Assembly (NCBI RefSeq): GCF_042853465.1
Contig: NZ_AP031497.1
Location: forward strand, 1,054,001 to 1,118,000
From: Simiduia litorea
Lineage (GTDB): Bacteria > Pseudomonadota > Gammaproteobacteria > Pseudomonadales > Cellvibrionaceae
Direction of reading: 5' to 3'
DNA length: 64,000 bases
Both the position numbers and the translations under genes were made by a program. Positions within the stretch are counted from its first letter, which is position 1. Each line of letters begins with the position of its first letter. Of this stretch, positions 42,702 through 51,214 are shown in pieces. The notes beneath the pieces were generated by a model, which saw only the letters and a list, made by a program, of their open reading frames with translations, had not been told where the DNA came from and did no database searches.

Positions 42702-43094
42702 ATGGCAGATACTCAATATTACGGTACCGGTCGCCGCAAGACCTCAACTGCTCGCGTTTTCATTAAGGCTGGCAGTGGCAACATCACCATCAACGAGCGT
42801 ACGTTGGACGCTTACTTTGGTCGTGAAGTGGCTCGTATGATTGTTCGTCAACCACTTGAGCTGACTGACAATGTTGAAAAGTTCGACGTAACTGTTACCG
42901 TCAAAGGTGGTGGTAGCTTCGGTCAAGCGGGTGCAATCCGTCACGGTTTAACCCGTGCGTTGATGGCCTATGACGAAGCCTTGCGTCCAAGCTTACGTGA
43001 AGCGGGTTATGTAACTCGTGATTCGCGCGAAGTTGAGCGTAAGAAAGTGGGCTTGCGTAAAGCACGTAAGAAACCACAGTTCTCCAAGCGTTAA
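42702..43094 (+). CDS. rpsI: 30S ribosomal protein S9
   Basis: 130-residue small-subunit protein whose C-terminal tail reaches the P site. YYGTGRRKTSTARVFIKAG at the N-terminus, VKGGGSFGQAGAIRHGLTRA in the middle and the KARKKPQFSKR tail are canonical. Co-transcribed with rplM and closed by a terminator. Confidence 0.98.
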   Translation: MADTQYYGTGRRKTSTARVFIKAGSGNITINERTLDAYFGREVARMIVRQPLELTDNVEKFDVTVTVKGGGSFGQAGAIRHGLTRALMAYDEALRPSLREAGYVTRDSREVERKKVGLRKARKKPQFSKR

Positions 43095-43121
43095 TTCGCA
43101 GCCTGTTTACAGGCGGACTCG

Positions 43122-43152
43122 AAAGGCGTGCCCTCAAAGGCGCGCCTTTTTT
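43122..43152 (+). terminator. Rho-independent terminator after rpsI
   Basis: An 11-bp stem with one G-T pair (AAAGGCGTGCC with GGCGCGCCTTT) and a 6-base loop runs into a T-rich tail. It lies 27 bases after the rpsI stop and separates the ribosomal operon from petA. Confidence 0.88.
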
Positions 43153-43203
43153 GTTTCAAAAGCACCCATTTTGCCCAAATCGAGGCATGAACTGTGGTTA
43201 TCC

Positions 43204-43232
43204 TTGTCAGTTGTGGTCATTTTCATTAAGAT
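43204..43232 (+). promoter_or_regulatory. Sigma-70 promoter candidate for petA
   Basis: TTGTCA at 43204-43209, a 17-base spacer and TAAGAT at 43227-43232, about 92 bases before the petA start codon and downstream of the rpsI terminator. Spacing is optimal; the -10 is four-sixths consensus. Confidence 0.55.
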
Positions 43233-43323
43233 TGTGCGACTTTTTGGGGTGCAGAAATTCTCGCTATTTCTTTTTATTTCAGTCATTTACTGGCTCTTGC
43301 AGCTGTGATGGGAGAGAAACGTC

Positions 43324-43920
43324 ATGACCAATGACGGTGTAAACGAGGGGCGTCGTCGTTTTCTGACAGCAGCTACCTCCGTAGTAGGCGCTGTGGGCGC
43401 TGTTGGTGTAGCGGTACCGTTTGTAGGGTCCTGGAACCCAAGTGCAAAAGCCAAAGCGGCTGGTGCACCTGTGCGAGCCAACGTGTCAAAGTTAGAGCCA
43501 GGTCAGATGATCGTGGTTGAGTGGCGCGGCAAGCCTGTGTATATCGTGCGACGTACGGAGGAAACTCTTAGCTCGTTAGGTGGCATGGCTGATAGTCTTC
43601 GCGATCCAGAGTCAGCTGAAGAAAAGCAGCAGCCGGCTTATGCGAAGAATGAATACCGCTCTATTAAGCCCGAATATCTTGTCTTGCTAGGTTTGTGCAC
43701 CCACCTGGGTTGCGCACCTATGTATCGCCCAGATGTTGGTGCTCAAGACTTGGGTGGTAGCGAGTGGTTGGGTGGTTTCTTCTGTCCCTGTCACGGTTCT
43801 AAATTTGATTTGGCCGGCCGCGTATTTAAAGGCGTTCCTGCACCAATCAACTTGGAAGTTCCCCCACACAGTTATGAGTCCGATGCAGTTATTTTAATCG
43901 GCGTAGATCAGGAGGCATAA
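43324..43920 (+). CDS. petA: Ubiquinol-cytochrome c reductase iron-sulfur (Rieske) subunit
   Basis: Rieske 2Fe-2S subunit of the bc1 complex, taking one electron from ubiquinol to cytochrome c1. 198 residues. An N-terminal twin-arginine signal-anchor (GRRRFLTAAT and following hydrophobic stretch) predicts Tat export. Cluster ligands are CTHLGC (Cys125, His127) and CPCHGS (Cys154, His157), with the disulfide cysteines 130 and 156. First gene of the operon, 3 bases before the fused cytochrome b/c1 gene. Confidence 0.98.
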   Translation: MTNDGVNEGRRRFLTAATSVVGAVGAVGVAVPFVGSWNPSAKAKAAGAPVRANVSKLEPGQMIVVEWRGKPVYIVRRTEETLSSLGGMADSLRDPESAEEKQQPAYAKNEYRSIKPEYLVLLGLCTHLGCAPMYRPDVGAQDLGGSEWLGGFFCPCHGSKFDLAGRVFKGVPAPINLEVPPHSYESDAVILIGVDQEA

Positions 43921-43923
43921 GGC

Positions 43924-45978
43924 ATGACGAACTGGCTCACAGGTCTATTGGGTTGGGTGGACGCACGTTTACCGGTAACTCGCGCGTGGGATACCCACAT
44001 GGCGAAGTACTACGCCCCTAAAAACTTTAACTTTTGGTATTTCTTCGGTGTTCTGTCGATCTTGGTTTTAGTTAACCAATTATTGACCGGTATCTGGCTG
44101 ACCATGAGTTACACCCCTACCGCAGAAGGTGCATTCGCGTCGGTTGAGTACATCATGCGCGATGTGGATTTCGGTTGGATTATTCGCTACATGCACTCTA
44201 CCGGTGCTTCGGCGTTTTTCTTGGTGGTCTATCTACATATGTTCCGCGGCTTAATGTATGGCTCCTACAAGGCGCCCCGCGAGCTGGTGTGGATTTTCGG
44301 CATGACCATCTATGTCGCCCTAATGGCTGAGGCGTTCATGGGCTACGTGTTGCCCTGGGGTCAGATGTCTTATTGGGGTGCTCAGGTCATCGTATCGCTG
44401 TTCGGTGCTATCCCCGTTGTGGGCGATGACCTGGTGCAGTGGATTCGCGGCGATTACTTGATCTCTGGGATTACCTTAAACCGTTTCTTCGCACTACACG
44501 TTGTTGCCCTGCCAATCGTATTGCTGGCGTTAGTGGTGCTGCATATTTTAGCGCTGCACGAAGTGGGCTCTAACAACCCCGATGGCGTTGAAATTAAAAA
44601 AACCAAAGATGAAAACGGTATTCCACTTGATGGCGTGGCTTTCCACCCCTTCTACACCGTGCATGACTTGGTTGGCGTGACCGTATTTTTGTTCGCCTTC
44701 TGCTTCGTTATTTTCTTCATGCCAGAAATGGGCGGCTTCTTTTTGGAATACGCCAACTTTGAAGAAGCGAACAATCTGAAGACGCCACCGCACATTGCGC
44801 CAGTGTGGTATTTCACACCTTTCTACGCAATTTTACGCGCTGTTACCTTCGATATAGGCCCCTTGAGCTCTAAGTTCTTAGGCTTAATTGCCATGGGTGC
44901 CGCTATTGCGATTTTGTTTGTCTTGCCTTGGCTCGACAAGAGCCCCGTAAAGTCCATGCGCTACAAAGGCAACTTTAGCCGTGTTGCACTCATGGTGTTT
45001 GCTGCCTCATTCGTTATTCTGGGCTACCTAGGCGTGAAGGCGCCAACGGAAGGCCGCACGATTTTGGCTCAAGTTTGCACCGTGATTTACTTTGCCTACT
45101 TTATCGGCATGCCCTTCTGGACCAAGCGCGAGAAGTGTTTGCCAGAGCCAACGCGCACACAGGCGAAAGGCTTGGGCGCCGGCATGGTTTGGGGTGGCTT
45201 ATTGTTGTTCATTGCGTTGACAGTGATTCCGATTAAAGCTGTTGGTGCTGAATCAGCCTACGCCTGTGGCGCCATCGAATGCGACGTCATGGTGCCCGAC
45301 CTAGAGAATAAAGAATCGCTGCAGCGCGGCGCCATGTTGTTCACCAACTATTGCATGGGTTGTCACGCCGCTAGTTTTTCTCGCTTCGGCCGCGTTGCCG
45401 ATGACTTGGGTATTCCACATGATGTGATGATGGACAACATGGTGTTTGGTGATCGTCGCATCGGCGAATTGATGACCATTTCTATGGATCCTGCTAAGTC
45501 AAAGGCGTGGTTTGGCGCTACGCCTCCAGACTTGACCTTGGTGGCTCGCGCCCGTAATCCTGAGTGGTTGTATACCTACCTGCGTAATTTCTACAAAGAC
45601 GATACCCGCCCAACCGGCGTTAACAATCGGGTGTTCGATAAAGTGGCTATGCCCCATGCCATGCTCGAACTGCAAGGCTTGGCTGAATGTGCGCCTGGCC
45701 CACATTTTGAAGATGGCCGCCCTGTGCGCGACCCAGTGACCGGTGCGGTCATTGCTGATGATCCCTGTGGCAGTTTGAAGGTTGGCGATAGCAAGGGAAC
45801 CATGAACGCTGAAGAGTTTGATCAGGCGATTTATGATTTGGTGAACTTCTTAGAATATGTTGCCGAGCCTTATGCCTTAGATCGCGAGCGCATTGGTATC
45901 TATGTATTGTTGTTCTTGTTAGTGCTATTTGTTTTCACGTACTTGCTAAACCGTGAGTATTGGAAAGACATTCACTGA
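43924..45978 (+). CDS. Fused cytochrome b / cytochrome c1 of the bc1 complex
   Basis: One continuous 684-residue frame encodes both membrane cytochromes of ubiquinol-cytochrome c reductase. Residues 1 to about 400 are cytochrome b, with haem histidines in YMHSTGASAFFLVVYLHMF and FFALHVVALPIVLLALVVLH and the Qo motif (APVWYFTPFYAILRA here). A hydrophobic stretch ending KAVGA (Ala442) then looks like an internal signal peptide. The rest is cytochrome c1: haem motif CMGCH (477-481), axial Met576 in VAMPHAML, and a C-terminal anchor helix (IYVLLFLLVLFVFTYLL). In Bradyrhizobium fbcH such a fusion is cleaved after export; the same is inferred here. Most gammaproteobacteria, from memory, carry separate petB and petC. 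Confidence 0.95.
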   Translation: MTNWLTGLLGWVDARLPVTRAWDTHMAKYYAPKNFNFWYFFGVLSILVLVNQLLTGIWLTMSYTPTAEGAFASVEYIMRDVDFGWIIRYMHSTGASAFFLVVYLHMFRGLMYGSYKAPRELVWIFGMTIYVALMAEAFMGYVLPWGQMSYWGAQVIVSLFGAIPVVGDDLVQWIRGDYLISGITLNRFFALHVVALPIVLLALVVLHILALHEVGSNNPDGVEIKKTKDENGIPLDGVAFHPFYTVHDLVGVTVFLFAFCFVIFFMPEMGGFFLEYANFEEANNLKTPPHIAPVWYFTPFYAILRAVTFDIGPLSSKFLGLIAMGAAIAILFVLPWLDKSPVKSMRYKGNFSRVALMVFAASFVILGYLGVKAPTEGRTILAQVCTVIYFAYFIGMPFWTKREKCLPEPTRTQAKGLGAGMVWGGLLLFIALTVIPIKAVGAESAYACGAIECDVMVPDLENKESLQRGAMLFTNYCMGCHAASFSRFGRVADDLGIPHDVMMDNMVFGDRRIGELMTISMDPAKSKAWFGATPPDLTLVARARNPEWLYTYLRNFYKDDTRPTGVNNRVFDKVAMPHAMLELQGLAECAPGPHFEDGRPVRDPVTGAVIADDPCGSLKVGDSKGTMNAEEFDQAIYDLVNFLEYVAEPYALDRERIGIYVLLFLLVLFVFTYLLNREYWKDIH

Positions 45979-45992
45979 TTGAATTGCACGTT

Positions 45993-46029
45993 AGGGCGGC
46001 CTGCGGAAACGTAGTGCCGCCTTTGTTTA
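45993..46029 (+). terminator. Probable terminator after the cytochrome b/c1 gene
   Basis: GGGCGGC at 45994-46000 pairs with GCCGCCT at 46016-46022, enclosing a 15-base loop, followed by a T-rich tail. It lies 15 bases after the stop. The larger loop makes it weaker than others in the window, so some read-through into sspA is possible. Confidence 0.65.
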
Positions 46030-46060
46030 TTATTGTTTAGACTAAATTGAGGTGAAACCA

Positions 46061-46702
46061 ATGGGTGCTGTCGCTAAGCGATCATCTATGACCTATTTTT
46101 CCGATGCTCGTGACCATTACAGTCACCGAGTGCGTATTGTGCTCGCGGAAAAGGGAGTAACCGTAGACGTAGAAGATATAGATCCAGAGGCCAAGCCTGC
46201 TGAATTAGCAGATTTGAACCCTTACAACTCTTTGCCCACGCTGGTGGATCGCGATCTCGCTTTATATGAAACTAAAGTGATGATGGAGTATTTGGATGAG
46301 CGTTTTCCGCATCCTCCATTGTTGCCAGTTTATCCCGTTGCCCGTGCCCAGAGCCGTTTGTGGATGTACCGTATCGAGCGCGACTGGTGCCCCTTGATAG
46401 ACACCATCTTGGAAAATAAGAACAAAGATGCGGTTACTAAAGCGCGTAAAGAATTGCGCGAAAGCTTTACCGCTATTGCGCCGATTTTTTCTGAAATGCC
46501 GTTTTTTATGAGCGAAGAGTTCACCTTGGTTGACTGCTGCTTGGCACCGATCTTTTGGCGATTAGACTCGCTGGAAATTAATATTCCTCAGACTAAGGCG
46601 ACCAAGCCTTTGTTTGACTACATGGATCGCCTCTTCGTGCGCGAATCTTTCCGTGAGAGCTTAACTGAGCTCGAAAAGGAAATGCGTCCGTTCAAGAAGT
46701 AA
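46061..46702 (+). CDS. sspA: Stringent starvation protein A
   Basis: Glutathione-S-transferase-fold protein that binds RNA polymerase and affects stress and virulence genes in enterics. ATG 46061, with AGGTG 6 bases upstream, gives 213 residues; a GTG at 46052 is rejected. N-terminal thioredoxin-like domain (MTYFSDARDHYSHRVRIVLA; the catalytic GST residue is not conserved, as usual), LNPYNSLPTLVDRDLALYE, then the helical C-terminal domain (FTLVDCCLAPIFWRLD). Precedes sspB. Confidence 0.95.
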   Translation: MGAVAKRSSMTYFSDARDHYSHRVRIVLAEKGVTVDVEDIDPEAKPAELADLNPYNSLPTLVDRDLALYETKVMMEYLDERFPHPPLLPVYPVARAQSRLWMYRIERDWCPLIDTILENKNKDAVTKARKELRESFTAIAPIFSEMPFFMSEEFTLVDCCLAPIFWRLDSLEINIPQTKATKPLFDYMDRLFVRESFRESLTELEKEMRPFKK

Positions 46703-46709
46703 CTGAGCC

Positions 46710-46736
46710 GAGCTGGGTATGTATCATACCTAGCTC
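46710..46736 (+). promoter_or_regulatory. Strong hairpin between sspA and sspB
   Basis: A 12-bp stem with one G-T pair (GAGCTGGGTATG with CATACCTAGCTC) and a 3-base loop lies 8 bases after the sspA stop. No T-run follows. It is more like an mRNA-stabilising or processing hairpin that could set different sspA and sspB levels than a terminator. Confidence 0.6.
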
Positions 46737-46781
46737 GTTAATGTAGTATGTGTCATTCAACCCGATAGGAGCTGCTGCCCC

Positions 46782-47213
46782 ATGGCTATGACATCAAGCC
46801 GCCCTTACATGATTCGGGCCTTGTATGAATGGATAGTTGATAATAACTGCACGCCGTATATTTTGGTTGATGCCCACGCTTCTGATGTGGAAGTACCCCA
46901 ACAGCATGTGAATAAGGAAGGGCAAATCGTCTTAAATATCGCGCCTTCAGCTGTTATGGGACTCAGTTTAGAAAACCAAGCTATTAGGTTTAACGCGCGC
47001 TTTGGCGGTATTCCTACTGATATCTATGTTCCATGCCGCGCTGTATTAGGTATTTATGCCCGAGAAAATGGTCAGGGCATGGTGTTTGAGCCCGAGTTAG
47101 AGCCGGAACCGACGCCACCTGAGCCCAGTAAAAAGCCTCAGGTCGTCAAACCGAAAGCGGCGAAGCCCGCGACGCCTATAGCGGCAAGGCCGAGCCTAAG
47201 GGTGGTCAAGTAA
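46782..47213 (+). CDS. sspB: ClpXP protease specificity-enhancing factor SspB
   Basis: Adaptor that binds ssrA-tagged peptides and tethers them to ClpX. 143 residues: the substrate-binding domain (about 5-112; MIRALYEWIVDNNCTPYILV, FNARFGGIPTDIYVPCRAVL), a flexible proline/glutamate/lysine-rich linker and the C-terminal ClpX-docking motif RPSLRVVK. The intact docking motif argues for a working adaptor. Second gene after sspA, closed by a terminator. Confidence 0.96.
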   Translation: MAMTSSRPYMIRALYEWIVDNNCTPYILVDAHASDVEVPQQHVNKEGQIVLNIAPSAVMGLSLENQAIRFNARFGGIPTDIYVPCRAVLGIYARENGQGMVFEPELEPEPTPPEPSKKPQVVKPKAAKPATPIAARPSLRVVK

Positions 47214-47223
47214 ATTAGGTAAG

Positions 47224-47247
47224 AAGGGGCTTTAGCCCCTTTTTTTA
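47224..47247 (+). terminator. Rho-independent terminator after sspB
   Basis: A perfect 8-bp stem (AAGGGGCT with AGCCCCTT), a 2-base loop and a T-run lie 11 bases downstream of the sspB stop. Confidence 0.9.
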
Positions 47248-47320
47248 TGATTTGGTTTTTTATGTCATACCAATTTTAATGTGTGGCAAAGCTAGATCGA
47301 TAATGTATACGAGAGTAGAT

Positions 47321-48148
47321 ATGATTCAATTAGGCCAGTTTCACACCTTGCCCGTGCAGCGACTATCAGATTTTGGCGCATTTTTAGGCGCAGGTGATTT
47401 AGGCGAAGTGCTGTTACCTAGGCGTTATGTGACAGAAGGTTTAAAGGTTGGTGATTTCGTCCGCGTGTTTTTGCATATGGACTCGGAAGACCGCCCTGTG
47501 GCGACCACCGAAACACCTAAAGCGGTAGTGGGCGAATTTGCCTGCCTGAAAGTCAATTCGGTCACCAAGTTTGGCGCTTTTTTGGATTGGGGTTTAGGCA
47601 AGGATCTCTTGGTGCCCTTTGGTGAACAGCAGCGGCCAATGGAAGAGGGCAGATCTTATCTGGTTTACATCTACTTGAATCCGCACGACGGGCGATTGAC
47701 TGCTAGCTCTAAAATTGACAAGTTCCTTGATAAGAAACCATCTTTTTTCAAAGCCGGTCAGCCGGTTGATTTGATCGTGGCTAATAGCACCGACTTGGGC
47801 TTTAAAGCGATTGTTAACCACAGCCATTGGGGGGTTTTGTTCAGTGATGAGGTGTTTCAACGGCTCAGTTTTGGTCAGTCAATTAAAGGCTTCATCAAGC
47901 GAGTAAGGCCTGATGGCAAGATAGATCTGAGTTTGCGTAGTAATCAGGAGCTTGGCGATAGTCACGCCCAAGTCATATTAAAGTATTTAGACAGCAATAA
48001 CGGCTTCGCCCCACTGCACGATAAATCGTCCCCTGAGCAAATAAAGCGCGCTTTCGCTATGAGCAAGGCGGCGTTCAAACGCACGATTGGTCATCTTTAT
48101 AAGCAGGGCATTATCGATTTGGAAGATGCGGGTATTCGCCGCAAATAA
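47321..48148 (+). CDS. CvfB-like S1-domain RNA-binding protein
   Basis: 275-residue protein of the CvfB (conserved virulence factor B/YitL) family: successive S1-like OB folds (about 1-60, FGAFLGAGDLGEVLLPRRYV; about 65-130, FGAFLDWGLGKDLLVPFGEQ; about 145-210, NHSHWGVLFSDEVFQRL) followed by a winged-helix C-terminus (KAAFKRTIGHLYKQGII). Binds RNA in S. aureus; role here unknown. ATG 47321 is chosen as the family N-terminus; upstream in-frame ATGs at 47252, 47279 and 47303 give non-family sequence, part of it overlapping the terminator flank. Confidence 0.9.
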   Translation: MIQLGQFHTLPVQRLSDFGAFLGAGDLGEVLLPRRYVTEGLKVGDFVRVFLHMDSEDRPVATTETPKAVVGEFACLKVNSVTKFGAFLDWGLGKDLLVPFGEQQRPMEEGRSYLVYIYLNPHDGRLTASSKIDKFLDKKPSFFKAGQPVDLIVANSTDLGFKAIVNHSHWGVLFSDEVFQRLSFGQSIKGFIKRVRPDGKIDLSLRSNQELGDSHAQVILKYLDSNNGFAPLHDKSSPEQIKRAFAMSKAAFKRTIGHLYKQGIIDLEDAGIRRK

Positions 48149-48205
48149 CCCGCCTGAGTAACCCAGTTTAGGCTGCCTCTAGTCCTGAGGCAGCCTAAGT
48201 GACGA

Positions 48206-49174
48206 TTACTGCTTGGTTTCAGAGTCAGTAAAGAATCCTGCGAACAAGGCGCTTGAGAGATAGCGCTCACCCGAGTCGGGTAATATCACAACAATCGTTT
48301 TGCCTGCATTACCGGGTTGTTCTGCTACCCTAATTGCCGCGGCAACTGCTGCGCCAGACGATATCCCAGCCAGAATGCCCTCCTCTTTCATCAATCTGTG
48401 TGCCATCGCTATGGCGTCTTCATTGCTCACAAGCTCTGTGGCATCCACTAAGCTTAAATCTAGGTTGTCTGGGATAAAGCCAGCACCAATGCCTTGAATT
48501 TTGTGTGGCGCTGGCGCAAGGGCTTGACCAGCTCTCGCTTGGCTAATCACCGGTGAACTTGTCGGTTCTACCGCAATAGATTGAATGGCTTTACCTTGGG
48601 TCTTTTTGATGTAGCGCGAAATGCCGCTAATGGTGCCGCCTGTGCCCACGCCGGCAACCAAAATATCAATGGCACCATCGGTATCTTGCCAAATCTCTGG
48701 GCCGGTGGTGGCCTCGTGAATGGCTGGGTTGGCGGGGTTTGAGAATTGTTGGGGGGCGAAGTAGGCCGCCGTGTTAGTAGCCACAATCTCTGCGGCTTTA
48801 TCTATCGCGCCTTTCATGCCTTTTTCACCAGGGGTAAGTACCAGCTCTGCGCCTAGGGCTTTAATCAGTTGGCGCCTTTCCAAGCTCATGGTGTTGGGCA
48901 TGGTTAATATCAGTTTGTAACCTCGGGCAGCGCAGACATAAGCAAGGGCGATGCCGGTGTTGCCGCTGGTAGGCTCGACTACGGTCATTCCTGGCTTAAG
49001 CAGGCCTTGTTTCTCAGCTTCCCAAATCATGTTGGCACCTATGCGGCACTTTACTGATGCGGCAGGATTACGGGACTCAATTTTTGCCAAAATGTTGTGG
49101 GAGCTGAGGTTATTGAGCTTTACCAGTGGTGTTTTACCGATAGTTTGCGAGTTGTCTTGGTAAATATTCGACAT
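48206..49174 (-). CDS. cysK: Cysteine synthase A (O-acetylserine sulfhydrylase)
   Basis: PLP enzyme making cysteine from O-acetylserine and sulfide. ATG 49174, with AAGGA 8 bases upstream, gives 322 residues. Motifs: IGKTPLVKLNNL, PLP-lysine in NPAASVKCRIG, substrate loop EPTSGNTGIALAYV, phosphate loop GVGTGGTISGISRYIK and C-terminal PDSGERYLS. The DSGERYLS ending is of the CysK rather than CysM type. Single-gene unit, divergent from the Yip1 gene. Confidence 0.96.
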   Translation of the reverse strand: MSNIYQDNSQTIGKTPLVKLNNLSSHNILAKIESRNPAASVKCRIGANMIWEAEKQGLLKPGMTVVEPTSGNTGIALAYVCAARGYKLILTMPNTMSLERRQLIKALGAELVLTPGEKGMKGAIDKAAEIVATNTAAYFAPQQFSNPANPAIHEATTGPEIWQDTDGAIDILVAGVGTGGTISGISRYIKKTQGKAIQSIAVEPTSSPVISQARAGQALAPAPHKIQGIGAGFIPDNLDLSLVDATELVSNEDAIAMAHRLMKEEGILAGISSGAAVAAAIRVAEQPGNAGKTIVVILPDSGERYLSSALFAGFFTDSETKQ

Positions 49175-49399
49175 TTTGACTGTCCTTGTAGGGGGTGAGT
49201 TGGTGTTGGGTATTGAGCGAATAGTCAATTTCTATATATCACTGCAGCATTATAACGGCTATTTACATAGCGAATTCTTATTGGTTTATCAGCCGAGCCT
49301 CCATAATACTGAGGCTGTACGCTGTTGCTTGCGCCGATAAATCCTCGGATTGATTAAGTATTCAAGCGTGCAGCCAAAATAATTATAGAAGGAGGCTTT

Positions 49400-50017
49400 A
49401 TGGCCCTTTTGGAGCACACGTTAGGTATTTTGCTTCATCCCGACCAAGAGTGGAAAGCAATTCGAAATGAACGTCACTCATTTGCTCAGGTATTTTTTAG
49501 TCATGTGCCCATTTTGGCGCTCATTCCGCCTGTGGCGGCATTTATCGGCGTAACCCAAGTTGGTTGGACCATCGGCGATGGCGATGTGGTGAAGCTCACC
49601 ATCGAATCAGCGTTGTCGCTGTGTATTATGACGTATATCGCCTTAATGGTAGGCGTTTATGTTCTGGGCGAATTTATTAATTGGATGGCGAAAACCTACG
49701 GTGTGACAGATTCAGCTGAAAAGCGTCACTATGAAGGTACGGCCTTGGCTGTTTACATCACCACGCCAGTTTTTTTGGCGGGTATAGCGGGTATCTACCC
49801 AGAATTGTGGTTGAATGCTGTAGCGACTATTTTAGCCGGTTGTTATGCCGTTTATTTAGTGTATGAAGGCATTCCCATTTTGATGAATATCGATAAAGAG
49901 CGCGCGTTCATGTACGCCACCTCTGTGGTGACAGTGGGGCTGGTAATGCTCGTTATCGTGCGCGTGGGTACCGTGATTGTTTGGGGTATGGGCATTGGCC
50001 CCGTCTACGTCGATTGA
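49400..50017 (+). CDS. Yip1-domain inner-membrane protein
   Basis: 205-residue polytopic protein of the bacterial Yip1 domain family. It starts with the family pattern LLHPDQEWKAIRNER and has about five hydrophobic segments (VPILALIPPVAAFIGV, LCIMTYIALMVGVYVLGEFI, VVTVGLVMLVIVRVG). AGAAGGAGG precedes the ATG. The function of bacterial members is not established; it forms its own unit ending at a strong bidirectional terminator. Confidence 0.87.
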   Translation: MALLEHTLGILLHPDQEWKAIRNERHSFAQVFFSHVPILALIPPVAAFIGVTQVGWTIGDGDVVKLTIESALSLCIMTYIALMVGVYVLGEFINWMAKTYGVTDSAEKRHYEGTALAVYITTPVFLAGIAGIYPELWLNAVATILAGCYAVYLVYEGIPILMNIDKERAFMYATSVVTVGLVMLVIVRVGTVIVWGMGIGPVYVD

Positions 50018-50042
50018 CCTAACTTTTTAAATATTTCAGACA

Positions 50043-50074
50043 AAAAAAAGCCCCGCAATTGCGGGGCTTTTTTT
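50043..50074. terminator. Bidirectional terminator between Yip1 gene and ilvC
   Basis: A GC-rich 7-bp stem (GCCCCGC with GCGGGGC, loop AATT) flanked by seven A and seven T is a perfect palindrome and can terminate both the rightward Yip1 transcript and the leftward ilvC transcript. Confidence 0.95.
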
Positions 50075-50134
50075 AAGCTTGCTTACAGCTTAAGGCGCGT
50101 TCGCTGTGCTTTTCCTGTTTACTGTCCACCGCTC

Positions 50135-51157
50135 TTAATTATTCTCAGAGCGATCGATAATCTTGTTGGCCTTGATCCAAGGCATCATAGCGCGTAGCTT
50201 GCTACCGACTTGCTCAATACCGTGTTCGCTAGAGATACGGCGCTTTGCTTTCATGACGGGGTAGCCCGCTTGGCATTCAAGAATGAAGTCGCGTACGAAG
50301 CGGCCCTCTTGAATGTCGGTCAATACACGCTTCATTTCAGCTTTTGTTTCAGCGGTAATAATGCGTGGGCCGGTGGCGTAATCGCCGTATTCAGCTGTGT
50401 TGGAAATTGAGTAACGCATATCGGCGATACCGCCCTGGTACATCAAATCTACAATCAGCTTCAGTTCGTGCAAGCATTCGAAGTAGGCCATCTCTGGCGC
50501 GTAACCGGCTTCAACCAAGGTTTCGAAACCCGCTTCAACCAACGCAGATGCACCACCGCAAAGCACAGCCTGCTCGCCGAATAAATCCGTTTCAGTTTCT
50601 TCGCGGAAGTTAGTTTCGATGATGCCAGAGCGGCCGCCGCCATTGGCAGAGGCGTAGGACAGGGCGGTATCTTTTGCCTTGCCGGTCGCGTCTTGGTAGA
50701 TCGCGATCAAGGTTGGCACGCCGCCGCCTTCCATGTAGGTTGAACGAACGGTGTGACCAGGGCCTTTCGGGGCGATCATGATAACATCGACGTCAGCGGG
50801 CGGTTGAATCAATTGGAAGTGAATATTTAGGCCGTGGGCGAAAGCTAGCGCAGAGCCGGACTTGAGGTGCGGCGCTATGTCTTTTGCATAGATAGCGGCT
50901 TGATGCTCGTCTGGGCAAAGAATCATGGTGACGTCGGCGTCTTTCACTGCGTCGGCAATTTCCGCAACTTTGAGGCCGGCTTTTTCAGCCTTTTTCCAGT
51001 TGGCAGAGCCTTTGCGCAGAGCAACTACTACGTTGGCAACGCCTGAATCTTTTAAGTTTTGTGCGTGTGCGTGACCTTGTGAGCCGTAACCCACGATGGC
51101 AACGTTTTTACCTTTGATGATAGAAAGGTCGCAATCTTTGTCGTAGTAAACTTGCAT
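50135..51157 (-). CDS. ilvC: Ketol-acid reductoisomerase (NADP+), class I
   Basis: Second common step of valine/isoleucine synthesis, isomerising and reducing acetohydroxy acids. 340 residues, the short class I form. N-terminal Rossmann motif GYGSQGHAHAQNLKDSG, the phosphate-binding LRKGSANWKKAEKAG, HGLNIHF and PKGPGHTVRSTYMEGGGVP, then the knotted C-terminal domain (DLFGEQAVLCGG, ECLHELKLIVDLMYQGGI). Lies 57 bases after ilvN on the same strand, completing an ilvI-ilvN-ilvC unit. Confidence 0.98.
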   Translation of the reverse strand: MQVYYDKDCDLSIIKGKNVAIVGYGSQGHAHAQNLKDSGVANVVVALRKGSANWKKAEKAGLKVAEIADAVKDADVTMILCPDEHQAAIYAKDIAPHLKSGSALAFAHGLNIHFQLIQPPADVDVIMIAPKGPGHTVRSTYMEGGGVPTLIAIYQDATGKAKDTALSYASANGGGRSGIIETNFREETETDLFGEQAVLCGGASALVEAGFETLVEAGYAPEMAYFECLHELKLIVDLMYQGGIADMRYSISNTAEYGDYATGPRIITAETKAEMKRVLTDIQEGRFVRDFILECQAGYPVMKAKRRISSEHGIEQVGSKLRAMMPWIKANKIIDRSENN

Positions 51158-51214
51158 GATTAAATCCTATGTTTTCTGTTGCAATAAATGGGTTCGAATA
51201 GGTAATGCTTGAGC

